Source: Alphaproteobacteria bacterium HGW-Alphaproteobacteria-1 (GTDB lineage Bacteria > Pseudomonadota > Alphaproteobacteria > Rhodobacterales > Rhodobacteraceae). From it: a stretch of 64,000 nt of DNA. The translations under genes and the position numbers were made by a program. Of the stretch, positions 8,034 through 17,383 are shown one piece after another. A model generated the notes under the pieces. The model was given only the letters and a program-made list of their open reading frames with translations. It had not been told where the DNA came from and did no database searches. The stretch's first letter is position 1; every line of letters begins with the position of its first letter. The DNA lies in the NCBI GenBank assembly GCA_002842985.1, contig PHEQ01000002.1, positions 124,001 to 188,000 of the forward strand, given 5' to 3'.

Positions 8034-8393
8034 TCAGGCCCGACGTTCAAGACGATGCACGACCGCCCCGGCGATGGTCTCCTTGCGCCCCTGCGGATCA
8101 TAGGTCTCGATTGACCGGCGCACCTGCCGATAGGCGTTCAACCGTGCGCTGACGCGCCTGATCCCGAGCATCGCGGCATCCAGAAGGCGCGCATTGCGCG
8201 CGGCCCGCTCGCGCAGGGCCGCCACGATGGCAGGCTCCAGCGCCCCGATTTCGCGCAAGCGCGCAAGCTGCGCCTCCTTTTCCTCGGCCAGCCCAGCGAG
8301 CGCCGCCAGATCACCGCAGAGCAGACAGGCGTGCTCACGCTCCAGAAGCGCCTCGGCGTCGCGAATCAGTTGCCTGTCGGTGTCATTCGTCAT
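8034..8393 (-). CDS. FlgN-like flagellar export chaperone
   Basis: A 119-residue, all-helical, charged protein with the length and heptad pattern of FlgN/FliT-type chaperones, which escort hook-filament junction proteins to the flagellar export gate. The C-terminal region contains NARLLDAAMLGIRRVSARLNAYRQVRRSIETYDPQGRK, a segment I recognise from alphaproteobacterial FlgN-like proteins. The ATG at 8393 is preferred because GGGAG lies 7 nt upstream; it overlaps the end of the rod-binding protein gene by 11 bp. Its neighbours are a flagellar rod protein upstream and flagellin downstream, on the same strand. The sequence is poorly conserved in this family, so the assignment rests partly on context. 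Confidence 0.68.
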   Translation of the reverse strand: MTNDTDRQLIRDAEALLEREHACLLCGDLAALAGLAEEKEAQLARLREIGALEPAIVAALRERAARNARLLDAAMLGIRRVSARLNAYRQVRRSIETYDPQGRKETIAGAVVHRLERRA

Positions 8394-8661
8394 GGCTGCG
8401 CTCCCGCAACGAGGCCGCAATCATCCCGGCGAGGCCAAGACCACCCCTGCGGGCAATCGCCTGCGCCAGCGCCTCACGGTGGAACGAGGCGAATTGCGCC
8501 TCGCCCGCGCTGCCGCTGAAGCTGTTGGTCTGTTCGCCAAGTCCGGAAAACTTGAGCATTTCCGCCAGAAAACTGGCCTCGAGTGCCTCGGCGGCGCGCT
8601 GAATGTGCGGATGACGCTCCATCACCGCGCTCGGGATCGGGGGGGAAATCGGGTCTATCAC
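8383..8661 (-). CDS. FlgJ-type rod-binding protein (no muramidase domain)
   Basis: A 92-residue protein made up of the FlgJ N-terminal rod-binding domain: AAEALEASFLAEMLKFSGLG near residues 24-43, then FASFHREALAQAIARRGGLGLA. In enteric FlgJ this domain caps the growing rod and is fused to a peptidoglycan hydrolase; here the hydrolase domain is missing, as in other alphaproteobacteria. The start is taken at a GTG (8661) because GAGG lies about 7 nt upstream; a longer reading starting at 8796 would run into the divergent fliK leader and begins with non-family-like sequence. The stop overlaps the downstream FlgN-like gene by 11 bp, so the two are probably co-expressed. Confidence 0.78.
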   Translation of the reverse strand: MIDPISPPIPSAVMERHPHIQRAAEALEASFLAEMLKFSGLGEQTNSFSGSAGEAQFASFHREALAQAIARRGGLGLAGMIAASLRERSHDE

Positions 8662-8774
8662 CGGGATACCTCGAATTGTTGGAATTTCATCCAAGGAAAC
8701 CGCAAAGCCGTAAAGAACTGGTAACCGGCTTGCGGATATCTTTGCGGGACGTTGAACCGGATCGGGCCGCCTGC

Positions 8775-10238
8775 ATGATGATCGTTTCCGAAACACAGAC
8801 TGCGCTGCCTGTTGTGCGGCGCGACGCCTCGTCGATCACGACGGAACAAGGATTTTCCGCCTTCATGGTGACGGAGCGGCCCTCCGTGTCCGAGGAGGTC
8901 AACCCGGTTGGTCCACAAGAGCCGCAGAGCGTGCCGCCCGAGGGCGCCGAATCGTCCACGACCGGCAGTTTCACAGATCCGACCGCACCGCCGACACCGC
9001 ATTCCGGGACGGCGGAGGGCCGGATCGGACAAGGGGCCGAGGGCGCCGATCAGGACACCGAAACAGACCACATCGCGTTTGTCGGACGCGGGGCGATGCG
9101 ACCGACGAAGCCGCTGACGGCGGAGCAAGATGTCTTGCCAACCGCGCCACACGCGGGGCTTGCCGGGGACCTGCACGGCCCACGCCTGAGCGTCCTGCCC
9201 GACGGCCAGGCGGCAACAGCGTCCGACGCGAAAATTCCGACGGACCCGACGCACACGGCACCCTATCGGGTATCTGACCGAGGCGTCTTGACAACGGAGC
9301 GCCTGCAAGACCGCGCCACAAACCTGCACGGCCATCACGGGACAGGGTCCGATCGCGTGGACCCTGTGCAGGTCGCGGCACCAAAGCCAGGGTCCCTGGC
9401 CGCTCCACAGAGGCTCTTGGCGGCGGCCGTCGCCCCGGAACCGCAGGGCGCAACCGAAAAGATCCGGAGCGCCGACATTGTGCCGCCCGATGAAGGGCCT
9501 CGCCTTGCGGCAAGGGCGGCGCCGGCCCCCTCGGCCATCGAGGCCGCATTCTCATTCCCGGTGCGTTTTGAGCAGGCGGACGGCGCGATCACGCCATCGG
9601 ACGCGCGGGACAAATCGAGCAAAACCGCCGCGCCGGTCACGGGCACTGTCACACCGTCTGCCGCGCCCTTCGGCACCTTTGTCAACCCGGCCGGGAACCG
9701 CACCGCAGAACCCGCAGCCGACCTCATGCCCTTCGCCGAGCCGGAGCCGGACGGCACCCTGCGCCTTGCGGCGACTGAAACAACCTCGTCGGCGCTTCGC
9801 GGCACAACCTCCGCGTTTACACACTTCGCGCCGCCGCAGAACGCGAGCCAGACCACGACGCAGATCGTTGCCGCAATCTCGCGGGCGTCTGTGGACGGGC
9901 AAAAAACCACCGAGGTCGCCCTCAACCCCGCAGAACTGGGCCGCGTGCGGCTTCACCTTGCCACGACGGACGGCGTGCTGATCGTCATGGTGAGTGCCGA
10001 GCGCACCGAGACGATGGAGCTTTTGCGCCGCAACATCGAGACGCTCACGAACGACCTCAAGGAAACAGGATATGACGGCGCGCAGATCGTTTTCTCGCAA
10101 GACGGGGGCGGCGCGCGGGACAGGGAGGCGCGCGCGCCGGTGACCGCGCCAACCCTCGAAACGCCTGCGGCAAACACCCCGGACATACCGCCACCCATGC
10201 TGGTCATGCTGGGCGACCGGCTCGATATCCGGCTCTGA
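8775..10238 (+). CDS. fliK: Flagellar hook-length control protein FliK
   Basis: A 487-residue protein with the classic FliK design: a long, low-complexity Pro/Ala/Thr/Glu-rich ruler region (about residues 1-370) and a compact C-terminal Flg_hook domain. The latter includes the signature EVALNPAELGRVRLHLATTD and then ETLTNDLKETGYDGAQIVFSQDGG. FliK is secreted during hook growth and switches export specificity from hook to filament proteins. There are two ATGs at 8775 and 8778 without a strong ribosome binding site, so the exact start is uncertain. The gene diverges from the rod-protein gene and is followed 42 bp later by flgD, probably in the same transcript. Confidence 0.9.
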   Translation: MMIVSETQTALPVVRRDASSITTEQGFSAFMVTERPSVSEEVNPVGPQEPQSVPPEGAESSTTGSFTDPTAPPTPHSGTAEGRIGQGAEGADQDTETDHIAFVGRGAMRPTKPLTAEQDVLPTAPHAGLAGDLHGPRLSVLPDGQAATASDAKIPTDPTHTAPYRVSDRGVLTTERLQDRATNLHGHHGTGSDRVDPVQVAAPKPGSLAAPQRLLAAAVAPEPQGATEKIRSADIVPPDEGPRLAARAAPAPSAIEAAFSFPVRFEQADGAITPSDARDKSSKTAAPVTGTVTPSAAPFGTFVNPAGNRTAEPAADLMPFAEPEPDGTLRLAATETTSSALRGTTSAFTHFAPPQNASQTTTQIVAAISRASVDGQKTTEVALNPAELGRVRLHLATTDGVLIVMVSAERTETMELLRRNIETLTNDLKETGYDGAQIVFSQDGGGARDREARAPVTAPTLETPAANTPDIPPPMLVMLGDRLDIRL

Positions 10239-10280
10239 ACCGATGGCCCCCACATCAATGCCTCACCGAAAGGAGCGCAT

Positions 10281-10949
10281 ATGGAACCCCTGACCGGCCT
10301 TGCACCGACGCTGCCCCCCGCCCCCCCCTCGCCCGCCGCCGCCCGCAGCGGCGCGCTCAGTTCGGATTTCGAGACCTTTCTCAAGATGCTGACCACCCAG
10401 ATGCGCAATCAGGACCCGCTCAACCCTATCGACTCGGCGGATTTCGCGGTTCAACTGGCAACCTTCTCGTCGGTCGAACAGCAGGTGCTCACCAATGACC
10501 TGCTGTCCGGCCTTGGCGCGCAGATGGCCACGCTTGGCATGGGGCAGCTTGCGGGCTGGATCGGGCTCGAGGCGGAGGTCGCCGGCCCGGTGCGCTTTGC
10601 CGGTGCGCCTGTGTCGCTCAGCGCGACTGTCGCGCGGGGGGCCGATGCGGCAGAGTTGATCGTGACGAACGAGCAGGGTGTGATCATTCAGCGTATGCCG
10701 ATCGCACCGCAAAGCGGCCCGGTTCTCTGGGAGGGGCGCGATTCGCTCGGCCTGCCGCTGGCGTCGGGCACCTATCGGGTGACGGCGCATTCGCTGGCGC
10801 AGGGAGAGACGATCGCGCGCCACGAGGTGCATCTTCACGCCCGGATCGACGAGGCGCGTCTGGACGGCGGCGCGGTGCGGCTGGTTCTGGAAACCGGACA
10901 AGCCGTGGATGCATCGGACGTGCTCGGCCTGCGTCCGCCCGCGCTGTGA
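10281..10949 (+). CDS. flgD: Flagellar hook assembly (hook-capping) protein FlgD
   Basis: A 222-residue hook scaffold protein that caps the growing hook and is replaced by the junction proteins. The conserved N-terminal hook-capping domain is clear (FETFLKMLTTQMRNQDPLNPIDSADFAVQLATFSSVEQQ, about residues 30-68). It is followed by a C-terminal Tudor/fibronectin-like pair of beta domains with GTYRVTAHSLAQGE near residue 165. The sequence AAAGGAGCGCAT places a strong ribosome binding site before the ATG. The gene sits directly after fliK, the other hook-assembly protein in this cluster, and converges on ubiB across repeat copy B. Confidence 0.94.
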   Translation: MEPLTGLAPTLPPAPPSPAAARSGALSSDFETFLKMLTTQMRNQDPLNPIDSADFAVQLATFSSVEQQVLTNDLLSGLGAQMATLGMGQLAGWIGLEAEVAGPVRFAGAPVSLSATVARGADAAELIVTNEQGVIIQRMPIAPQSGPVLWEGRDSLGLPLASGTYRVTAHSLAQGETIARHEVHLHARIDEARLDGGAVRLVLETGQAVDASDVLGLRPPAL

Positions 10950-10960
10950 CCTCTCACCCA

Positions 10961-11057
10961 AAGCGATTTCTGAAAAGTCTGATAGACTTTGTCGGTTCGA
11001 AATTGCGCCAAATCAGAGAGTCAAGTCGTCTCGGCGTTTCCAGGAGAAACCGAAACG
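10961..11057 (+). repeat. Dispersed structured repeat, copy B (3-prime of flgD)
   Basis: Second copy of the element at 3361-3458, here in the plus orientation. The core hairpin is AAAGTCT-GAT-AGACTTT, a 7-bp perfect stem differing in sequence from copy A but preserving base pairing. The block TTCGAAATTGCGC is shared exactly, and a second inverted pair (GTTTC/GAAAC) follows. It begins 11 bp after the flgD stop, in the sense direction of flgD, at a convergent junction with ubiB. Confidence 0.65.
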
Positions 11058-11059
11058 TG

Positions 11060-12601
11060 TCAGAACAGCGCCAGCCCAAGGGCCACTACGGCACCGCCCA
11101 CCACCGCCCCCGCCCCGGACCACAGCAGCCGCCCGGGCCAATGCCGCGCCGACGGCGGCGCGGGCGGATGCGCCTGCCGGATCAAGGCCGCCTCGAGCAG
11201 TCCCGGCAGGCGCGGACCGTAGCGCGACAGCACCATCGCGGTGCGCCCCAGATCGCGCAGCGCCGCGCGCGGACCCATGGCGTGGCGGATGTAATCCTCG
11301 ACCACGGGACGGGCCACCTGCCAGATGTTGATTTGCGGATCGAGCGAGCGCGCGACCCCCTCCACCACCACCATCGTGCGTTGAAGCAGGATCAGTTCCG
11401 TCCGCGTCTCCATTCCGAAACGCTCTGTCACTTCAAAAAGATAGCTGAGCAGGCTGCCCATCGAGATGCGGCTTGCATCCATGCCGAAGATCGGCTCGCC
11501 CACGGCGCGCAGTGCGCGCGCGAACGCGTCCACATCCCGGTCGCCCGGCACATATCCCGCCTCGAAATGCACCTCCGCCACGCGCCGGTAATCGCGCTTG
11601 ATGAACCCGTAAAGGATCTCGGCATAGACGCGCCGGGTATATTCGTCGATATGGCCCATGATCCCGAAATCATAGGCGATGATGTCGCCATTCGCGGCCA
11701 CCTTGAGATTGCCCTGATGCATGTCGGCGTGGAAATAGCCGTCGCGCAGCGCATGACTGAGAAAGAGTTGCAGCACCCGCGCCCCAAGCGCCACCCGGTC
11801 ATGCCCTGCCGCATCGATGGCGGCATTGTCGCCCATGGGCGCACCATCGGCCCATGCCATCGTCATCACGCGGCGCGAGGACAGGTGCCAATGCACGCGG
11901 GGCAGTTGAAAGCCCTCGTCGCCCTCGGTATTGGCCGCGAATTCAGAGGCAGAGGAGGCTTCAAGCCGCAGGTCAAGCTCGCCCATGACCACGCCTTCGA
12001 AATGGGCGATCACATCCGTGGGTCGCAACCGGCGCGCGGACGGCGCAAGCAGCTCGACCATGCGCGCGGCAAAATAAAACGCGTCGATATCGCGGCGAAA
12101 GGCGCGCTCGATGCCGGGGCGCAGCACCTTGACCGCCACCGCCTCGCCGGTCTCGCGCAGCCGCGCTTTGTGCACCTGCGCGATGGAGGCCGCCGCCACC
12201 GGGGGGCTGAAGTCATCGAAGACCTCGGCCACCGCGCGACCAAGCTCTTGCGCGACGGCCAGTTGCGCCACCTCGACCGGAAAGGGGGGTAGCTTGTCCT
12301 GAAGCACGCGCAATTGCGCCGCGAGATCCTCACCCACCAGATCGGGGCGTGTGCTGAGGATCTGGCCGAACTTGATATAGGCGGGCCCCAGCGCCGTCAG
12401 CGCGCGCACGGCGGGCGGCATGGACGGATCGCCCCGGTCGCCCAGCCATTGAAACGGCCAGGCCAGCGCGCGCATGGTCGCGCGCACCAGTGGCGGGGCC
12501 TCGAACGCCGCCATGATGAGGCCCATCGCACCGGTGCGTTCCAGCGTGGCGCCCGTGCGGATCAAACGGATGAGATTATGCGGTCCCCTCAAATCTTCCA
12601 C
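11060..12601 (-). CDS. ubiB: UbiB, ABC1/AarF-type atypical kinase for ubiquinone biosynthesis
   Basis: A 513-residue member of the ABC1/ADCK/UbiB protein-kinase-like family needed for ubiquinone biosynthesis. The family's KxGQ motif is visible ([16 protein letters not shown], about residues 74-89), followed by [13 protein letters not shown] with the alanine-rich ATP loop, the invariant Lys in [10 protein letters not shown] and the metal-binding end at [27 protein letters not shown] near residues 300-325. Two hydrophobic segments at the C-terminus ([22 protein letters not shown]) are the expected membrane anchor. The start overlaps the ubiE stop by 13 bp, so the two genes are coupled. UbiB probably has an ATPase role helping Ubi enzymes reach membrane-embedded intermediates. 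Confidence 0.95.
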   Translation of the reverse strand: MEDLRGPHNLIRLIRTGATLERTGAMGLIMAAFEAPPLVRATMRALAWPFQWLGDRGDPSMPPAVRALTALGPAYIKFGQILSTRPDLVGEDLAAQLRVLQDKLPPFPVEVAQLAVAQELGRAVAEVFDDFSPPVAAASIAQVHKARLRETGEAVAVKVLRPGIERAFRRDIDAFYFAARMVELLAPSARRLRPTDVIAHFEGVVMGELDLRLEASSASEFAANTEGDEGFQLPRVHWHLSSRRVMTMAWADGAPMGDNAAIDAAGHDRVALGARVLQLFLSHALRDGYFHADMHQGNLKVAANGDIIAYDFGIMGHIDEYTRRVYAEILYGFIKRDYRRVAEVHFEAGYVPGDRDVDAFARALRAVGEPIFGMDASRISMGSLLSYLFEVTERFGMETRTELILLQRTMVVVEGVARSLDPQINIWQVARPVVEDYIRHAMGPRAALRDLGRTAMVLSRYGPRLPGLLEAALIRQAHPPAPPSARHWPGRLLWSGAGAVVGGAVVALGLALF

Positions 12602-13332
12602 CCCGAATGCAGGCAGGCGATACCCATGGAAAGATTGCGGAATTTGGCGTTCTCGAAGCCCGCCTGCCGGACCATGCCCAGAAACGTCTCCTGGTCCGGG
12701 AACTTGCGAATCGATTCGACCAGATACTGATAGCTGTCGCGATCATTGGCGATCATCTGCCCCAGACGCGGGATGATGTTGAAGGAATAAAGGTCATAGA
12801 CCTTTTGCATCAGATCGTTCGGAATCTGGCTGAATTCCAGCACCATCAGCCGCCCGCCGGGACGCAGCACGCGGAACGCCTCGTTTAGCGCCTCTTGCGG
12901 GCGGGTCACGTTGCGGATGCCGAAACTGATCGTGTAGACGTCGAAACTGTTATCCTCGAAGGGCAGCGCCATTGCATCGCCCACCACCCAGTCGAGACTA
13001 TCCGCCAGCGCCTCGGCCTCGGCGCGCTTCTGCCCCTCGACCAGCATCGGCTCGGTCAGATCGAGCACCGTGGCATGACCGCGCCCCGCGCGTTTCAGGA
13101 ACCGAAAGGCGATATCGCCGGTGCCGCCCGCCACATCCAGAAGCCGCTGACCGGCGCGCGGGGCCAGCCAATCCATCATCGCATCCTTCCAGATGCGGTG
13201 GATGCCGAAACTCATCGCGTCGTTCATCACATCGTATTTCGACGCGACCGAGCCAAAGACGCCGCGCACGCGCCCCGCCTTCTCCGATTCGGGGACGTCC
13301 TGAAATCCGAAATGGGTGGTTTTCTCGCTCAT
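12589..13332 (-). CDS. ubiE: Ubiquinone/menaquinone methyltransferase UbiE
   Basis: A 247-residue SAM-dependent C-methyltransferase that methylates the benzoquinone ring in ubiquinone synthesis (2-methoxy-6-polyprenyl-1,4-benzoquinol step). The motifs are complete: [25 protein letters not shown] near residues 26-50, SAM motif [16 protein letters not shown] near residue 64, then [34 protein letters not shown] and the C-terminal [15 protein letters not shown]. It lies head to head with mutM (96 bp apart) and directly upstream of ubiB, an arrangement commonly seen in alphaproteobacteria. The first gene of the ubiE-ubiB operon, its product is cytoplasmic or peripherally attached to the Ubi complex. 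Confidence 0.97.
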   Translation of the reverse strand: MSEKTTHFGFQDVPESEKAGRVRGVFGSVASKYDVMNDAMSFGIHRIWKDAMMDWLAPRAGQRLLDVAGGTGDIAFRFLKRAGRGHATVLDLTEPMLVEGQKRAEAEALADSLDWVVGDAMALPFEDNSFDVYTISFGIRNVTRPQEALNEAFRVLRPGGRLMVLEFSQIPNDLMQKVYDLYSFNIIPRLGQMIANDRDSYQYLVESIRKFPDQETFLGMVRQAGFENAKFRNLSMGIACLHSGWKI

Positions 13333-13428
13333 GCCGCACTCCGGGGCTTGCTCATCTCTGGTCCCGCCTTTCTTATAGGTCGCTCACCGGGGGTTACAAT
13401 GCGCCGCTTGCGCGCGCCGAGGTCCGTC

Positions 13429-14280
13429 ATGCCCGAATTGCCAGAGGTCGAAACCGTGCGATGTGGCCTTGCCCCCGTCATGGAGGGGCAGGTGATCGCG
13501 CGCGCGCAGGTGAACCGCCCCGATCTGCGCTGGCCCTTTCCACCCGACATGGCCGCGCGGCTGTCGGGCGCACGGGTGCTGGCGCTGCGGCGGCGCTCGA
13601 AATATCTGCTGGCGGATCTCGACCGGGGCGAAACGCTGCTGATCCACCTGGGCATGTCGGGGCGGATGCTGGTGTCGGGCGCCCCTGTCGGACGGTTCGT
13701 GCATGACCATCCCGCCCCCGAGAAACACGACCATGTCGTCATCGACATGACCAGCGGCGCGCGCATCACCTTCAACGACCCGCGCCGTTTCGGCGCGATG
13801 GACCTGATGGCGACGCACAGTGCAGGGACCCATCCGCTGCTGGCGAAACTCGGGCCGGAGCCGCTTGGCAACGGGTTTCACGAGGCCCATCTCGCCGCCG
13901 CCCTCGCCGGACGGCGCACGCCCATCAAGGCGGCGCTTCTGGATCAGCGGATCGTGGCGGGACTGGGCAATATCTATGTCTGCGAGGCGCTTTTTCGCGC
14001 AGGGATCTCGCCGCGCCGTCTGGCGGGCAGTCTTGGACCTCGGCGCATCGCGCGGCTCACCGGTGCCATTCGCGCCGTGCTGACCGAGGCGATTGCCGCG
14101 GGCGGCTCGTCCTTGCGCGACTACCGGCAGGCCGATGGCGAGCTTGGCTATTTCCAGCACGCTTTTGACGTCTACGGACGCGAGGGCGCGCCCTGTCGCA
14201 AACCCGGCTGCGACGGCCGGATCGCCCGCCTCGTGCAATCCGCCCGATCAAGCTTCCATTGCCCGCGCTGTCAAAGATAG
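13429..14280 (+). CDS. mutM: Formamidopyrimidine-DNA glycosylase MutM (Fpg)
   Basis: A 283-residue bifunctional DNA glycosylase/AP lyase that removes 8-oxoguanine and formamidopyrimidines in base-excision repair. The start is fixed by the invariant [11 protein letters not shown]-terminus, where Pro2 becomes the catalytic nucleophile after Met removal and Glu3 assists. Also present are the beta-lyase lysine region ([11 protein letters not shown] near residue 57), the H2TH domain around [18 protein letters not shown] (about residue 180) and a C-terminal zinc finger CRKPGC...FHCPRC. A much longer in-frame reading extends upstream but would run through the divergent ubiE gene, so it is not used. 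The gene is transcribed away from ubiE. Confidence 0.97.
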   Translation: MPELPEVETVRCGLAPVMEGQVIARAQVNRPDLRWPFPPDMAARLSGARVLALRRRSKYLLADLDRGETLLIHLGMSGRMLVSGAPVGRFVHDHPAPEKHDHVVIDMTSGARITFNDPRRFGAMDLMATHSAGTHPLLAKLGPEPLGNGFHEAHLAAALAGRRTPIKAALLDQRIVAGLGNIYVCEALFRAGISPRRLAGSLGPRRIARLTGAIRAVLTEAIAAGGSSLRDYRQADGELGYFQHAFDVYGREGAPCRKPGCDGRIARLVQSARSSFHCPRCQR

Positions 14281-14343
14281 GTTGAAAGGCAGCCCCGACA
14301 TGGTAATGACTTGGGCCGAGCGAAACCAAGGAAAGCTGAATTC

Positions 14344-15120
14344 ATGGCCTATGAGACGATCATCGTCGAAATAGAAGACCACGTCGCCCTCATCAAACTC
14401 AACCGCCCAGACGCGCTCAACGCGCTCAACGATCAGTTGATGTCGGAACTTTCCGGGGCGCTGGCCGAGGCGCAGGACAACGACAAGGTGCGTTGCATCG
14501 TGCTGACCGGTTCGGAAAAGGCCTTTGCCGCCGGGGCCGACATCAAGATGATGAGCACGAAAAGCTTTGTCGATGTCTTCACCGAGGACCTCTTCACCGC
14601 CGACAGCGACGCCATCACCCGCATCCGCAAGCCGATCATCGCGGCCGTGTCGGGCTATGCGCTTGGCGGGGGGTGCGAACTGGCGATGATGTGCGATTTC
14701 ATCATCTGCTCGGACACGGCCAAGTTCGGCCAGCCGGAAATCAACCTTGGCGTGATCGCGGGGCTTGGCGGCACACAGCGCCTGACCCGCGCCGTGGGCA
14801 AGGCCAAGGCCATGGACATGAACCTCACGGGGCGTTTCATGGATGCCGAGGAAGCCGAACGCGCCGGTCTGGTGAGCCGTGTGGTGCCTGCGAAAAAGCT
14901 CATGGAAGAGGCGATGTCGGCGGCTCACAAGATCGCCGAAAAATCGCAAGTGACCGTCATGGCCGCGAAGGAGGCGGTGAACCGCTCGTTCGAGACCACC
15001 CTCCGCGAGGGGCTGCTGTTCGAGCGGCGCGTGTTCCACTCGCTCTTTGCCACCGAGGACCAGAAAGAGGGCATGGCCGCCTTCGCCGAAAAGCGTCAGG
15101 CGCAGTTCCGCGACAAGTGA
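14344..15120 (+). CDS. Enoyl-CoA hydratase
   Basis: A 258-residue crotonase-fold enzyme that hydrates trans-2-enoyl-CoA to 3-hydroxyacyl-CoA in fatty-acid beta-oxidation. The CoA-binding oxyanion segment ([11 protein letters not shown], about residues 60-70) is present. So are both catalytic glutamates, in [12 protein letters not shown] (near residue 110) and [20 protein letters not shown] (near residue 138). The ATG at 14344 follows AAGGAAA with about 9 nt spacing and gives the usual AYETIIVE N-terminus. No other beta-oxidation gene is adjacent; fadH is about 24 kb away. The sequence closely resembles short-chain enoyl-CoA hydratases of alphaproteobacteria. Confidence 0.93.
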   Translation: MAYETIIVEIEDHVALIKLNRPDALNALNDQLMSELSGALAEAQDNDKVRCIVLTGSEKAFAAGADIKMMSTKSFVDVFTEDLFTADSDAITRIRKPIIAAVSGYALGGGCELAMMCDFIICSDTAKFGQPEINLGVIAGLGGTQRLTRAVGKAKAMDMNLTGRFMDAEEAERAGLVSRVVPAKKLMEEAMSAAHKIAEKSQVTVMAAKEAVNRSFETTLREGLLFERRVFHSLFATEDQKEGMAAFAEKRQAQFRDK

Positions 15121-15136
15121 GCGGCGCGCGCGGGCC

Positions 15137-16423
15137 TCAGGCCCAGCGTCCCACAGCCGTGACCACCACCTCGGGCGCACTGCCCTGCGCCTGCGCCGCC
15201 ATGGCGCGCAGCGCACCCGAGGTGGCATCGCCCGCGCGCGCCGTGACCCAGAGCGCCGCCGCTGTTGTCGCGCTTGCGCTCAGGGTCGGGCGCGTGCCGG
15301 GGGCAAAGGCGGCGGGATAGGTCCACACCGTCTCGGCCCCGCCCGCAAAAAGCGCACCCGCCGCCACGTTCGGCGCGTCGAGCACAAGCACATGCTGGCA
15401 GACCTGCGTGCCGTCCGGCGTGCGCACGACCTCGCCCATAGGCCCGCTCACCCGGCTGACGTTGTGCCCGCCATGAAGCGCCTGCCATGCCCCCCAGACA
15501 CCGCCCGCCCGCAGCCGGAATGCCAGCACATCGCCGCCCGCGCCGAAAAACACCTGCGCCAGATCGCCCGCCCCCTGCCGCAGCACGAGACAGCCGCCCG
15601 CCCCCGCCCCGGCGGGGCGCGCACCCTGCGTGGCCACACTCACCGCGTAGCTGCCGGAGGGCTGCGCGGGATCGTCGAGATCGGCCATCACAGGGGCGGC
15701 CTGCGCCCCAGCCTGCCCCCAGCCGAACGCCCCCGTGCGCAAGAGCCGCCCAGGCGTGGCATCCGCCGCAGCCACCTGCACCGCCGCGCCGCTTGCCAGC
15801 CCGCTTGCCGCGTCAAGGCGCAGCGCCGTGCTCCAGCTTCCGCCATCGGCGCTTACCTTGATGGCGAAATCGTCGCTCCCGCTCGTGCCCATCTCGGCGC
15901 GCCCGCCAAAGCCGGTCTGGAACAGCAGGCTTGCCGTATCGCTCGCCGCCGCCTTGTTGATCTTGAGTTGATGGCCACCACCCTCGTGGTTGAACAGCGT
16001 CGCCGGGGCCGAGACCGCCAACCGGTTCACGGAATCATGGCTCGCGTTGATCCCCAACCCGTCGAGATTGTCGAGCACGGGCGGCGCAATCGCCACCCAG
16101 TCACCACCCGCGCGCCGGAAAAGCCGCCCATCGCTCTTGTCGAGGGCAAGCCACCCCTCGCCCGGCGCCATGAAAAGCCAGGCCCCGTTCAGGAACCCCG
16201 CAAGCATTCCCGCCTGCCCGGCCCAACCGCCCGTGGGCGCAGATCCCAGCGCCCAGACCTGCCCCTCTTCGGGCAGGGCCGGGGGCGTGGCGGCGTCGAT
16301 CCCCTCCACGGCCAGTTGCACGGCCATGTCGAGACGGCTCAGCGCCTCGTTATGGGTGACGTGTTTTTGTGCCTGCGAGGGCAGGATGAAGGGCAGCGCA
16401 AGGCGCGGGGACTGATCTTGCAT
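15137..16423 (-). CDS. DUF2793 domain protein, related to gene-transfer-agent/phage surface proteins
   Basis: A 428-residue protein whose first ~90 residues form a DUF2793 domain (RLALPFILPSQAQKHVTHNEALSRLD, then PPALPEEGQVWALG and WLFMAPGEGWLALD). The remainder is Gly/Ala/Ser-rich and beta-strand-like, with a repeat-like LRAGGVWGAWQALHGGHNVSR segment that resembles phage tail-fibre 'knob' modules, and a C-terminal CQHVLVLDAPNVAAG domain. In Rhodobacter capsulatus, DUF2793 proteins are associated with gene-transfer-agent head spikes (from memory). No other phage or GTA gene is adjacent. GGAG sits 7 nt before the ATG. A surface or particle-associated role is inferred, not shown. Confidence 0.72.
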   Translation of the reverse strand: MQDQSPRLALPFILPSQAQKHVTHNEALSRLDMAVQLAVEGIDAATPPALPEEGQVWALGSAPTGGWAGQAGMLAGFLNGAWLFMAPGEGWLALDKSDGRLFRRAGGDWVAIAPPVLDNLDGLGINASHDSVNRLAVSAPATLFNHEGGGHQLKINKAAASDTASLLFQTGFGGRAEMGTSGSDDFAIKVSADGGSWSTALRLDAASGLASGAAVQVAAADATPGRLLRTGAFGWGQAGAQAAPVMADLDDPAQPSGSYAVSVATQGARPAGAGAGGCLVLRQGAGDLAQVFFGAGGDVLAFRLRAGGVWGAWQALHGGHNVSRVSGPMGEVVRTPDGTQVCQHVLVLDAPNVAAGALFAGGAETVWTYPAAFAPGTRPTLSASATTAAALWVTARAGDATSGALRAMAAQAQGSAPEVVVTAVGRWA

Positions 16424-16511
16424 CGGGGCACTCCGGGTTCAGGGCATCACTTGGACGCGCCCAAATTCCGGGCTAGGTCTTGCCAAATCCTGAACGTCCC
16501 GTGCGCGGCCC

Positions 16512-17297
16512 TCAGTCCAGAAGCCGCGCCACCATGGCGCTTGCCGGATCGGCCAGCGGCTCGATGACGTTGAAATGGTGCTCGCCTTGCACAATCTCGA
16601 GCGGCGCGCTCCATGCCTTGGCCAGCCACCGCGCCTGATCGAGAAAGACGGGGCGTTCGTCCCCGCCCACCCAGACCGTGACCGGCACGGCCATGGGCCG
16701 CATCAGCACCGGGCTTTCCGCCTCGGCGCCCGCCAAATCAAGACCGAAATCGGCATTCATCGAGGTCTGCAACAAGGGCCGCAGGTCCGACACGGGCGAG
16801 ATCGGCATGACATGCGAGAGGCGCGCCGCCACCCCCGATGGCAGCACCCCCGGCACCGCCATGCGCGCCACCAGATGCCCGCCCGCCGAGTGACCGGCAA
16901 GGGCAACCGGCCCCGCCACGCGCCCCGCCGCCGCCGTGACGGCCTGCGCGATCTGCCGGGTGATGTCGGCGATGCGCACCTCCGGGCACAGATCGTAGGA
17001 CGGCATGGCCACCGCCCAGCCCTTTGCCAGCGGTCCCGCCGCCAGATGCGACCAGAGCGAGCGGTCGAATTTCAGCCAGTAGCCGCCATGCACGAAGATG
17101 CACAGCCCCCGCGCCTCTCCCGCCGGATGGAAAAGGTCGAACACCTGCCGCGCGCCCTCGCCGTAGGGCAGGCCAAGCTCTGCCCGCGCGCCGATGCGCG
17201 CACGAAACGCCTCCGCCGCCACGCTCCAGCGCGCCGGATACTGCGCGCCTCCCGGAATATACGGCACATTCGCGTAATCGTCGTCCAGTTCCGCCAT
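16512..17297 (-). CDS. Alpha/beta hydrolase, arylformamidase (kynurenine formamidase)-like
   Basis: A 261-residue alpha/beta-hydrolase. The oxyanion-hole motif HGGYW near residue 70 and the nucleophile elbow GHSAGG near residue 136 match the arylformamidase/esterase branch. The acid is probably the Asp in GGDERPVF and the catalytic His is in GEHHFNVIEPL near residue 240. Such enzymes hydrolyse N-formylkynurenine in tryptophan breakdown, but no kynureninase or dioxygenase gene is nearby, so other small esters or amides remain possible. An AGGAGGGG ribosome binding site precedes the ATG. The gene diverges from gabD. Confidence 0.8.
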   Translation of the reverse strand: MAELDDDYANVPYIPGGAQYPARWSVAAEAFRARIGARAELGLPYGEGARQVFDLFHPAGEARGLCIFVHGGYWLKFDRSLWSHLAAGPLAKGWAVAMPSYDLCPEVRIADITRQIAQAVTAAAGRVAGPVALAGHSAGGHLVARMAVPGVLPSGVAARLSHVMPISPVSDLRPLLQTSMNADFGLDLAGAEAESPVLMRPMAVPVTVWVGGDERPVFLDQARWLAKAWSAPLEIVQGEHHFNVIEPLADPASAMVARLLD

Positions 17298-17383
17298 TCG
17301 CTTCCCCTCCTCTGGGCCTAGACATTCCTACCGCAAGCTGGTCTGTCTCCGCGAGACCAAAAGACCTGACGGAGGAAGACGCC

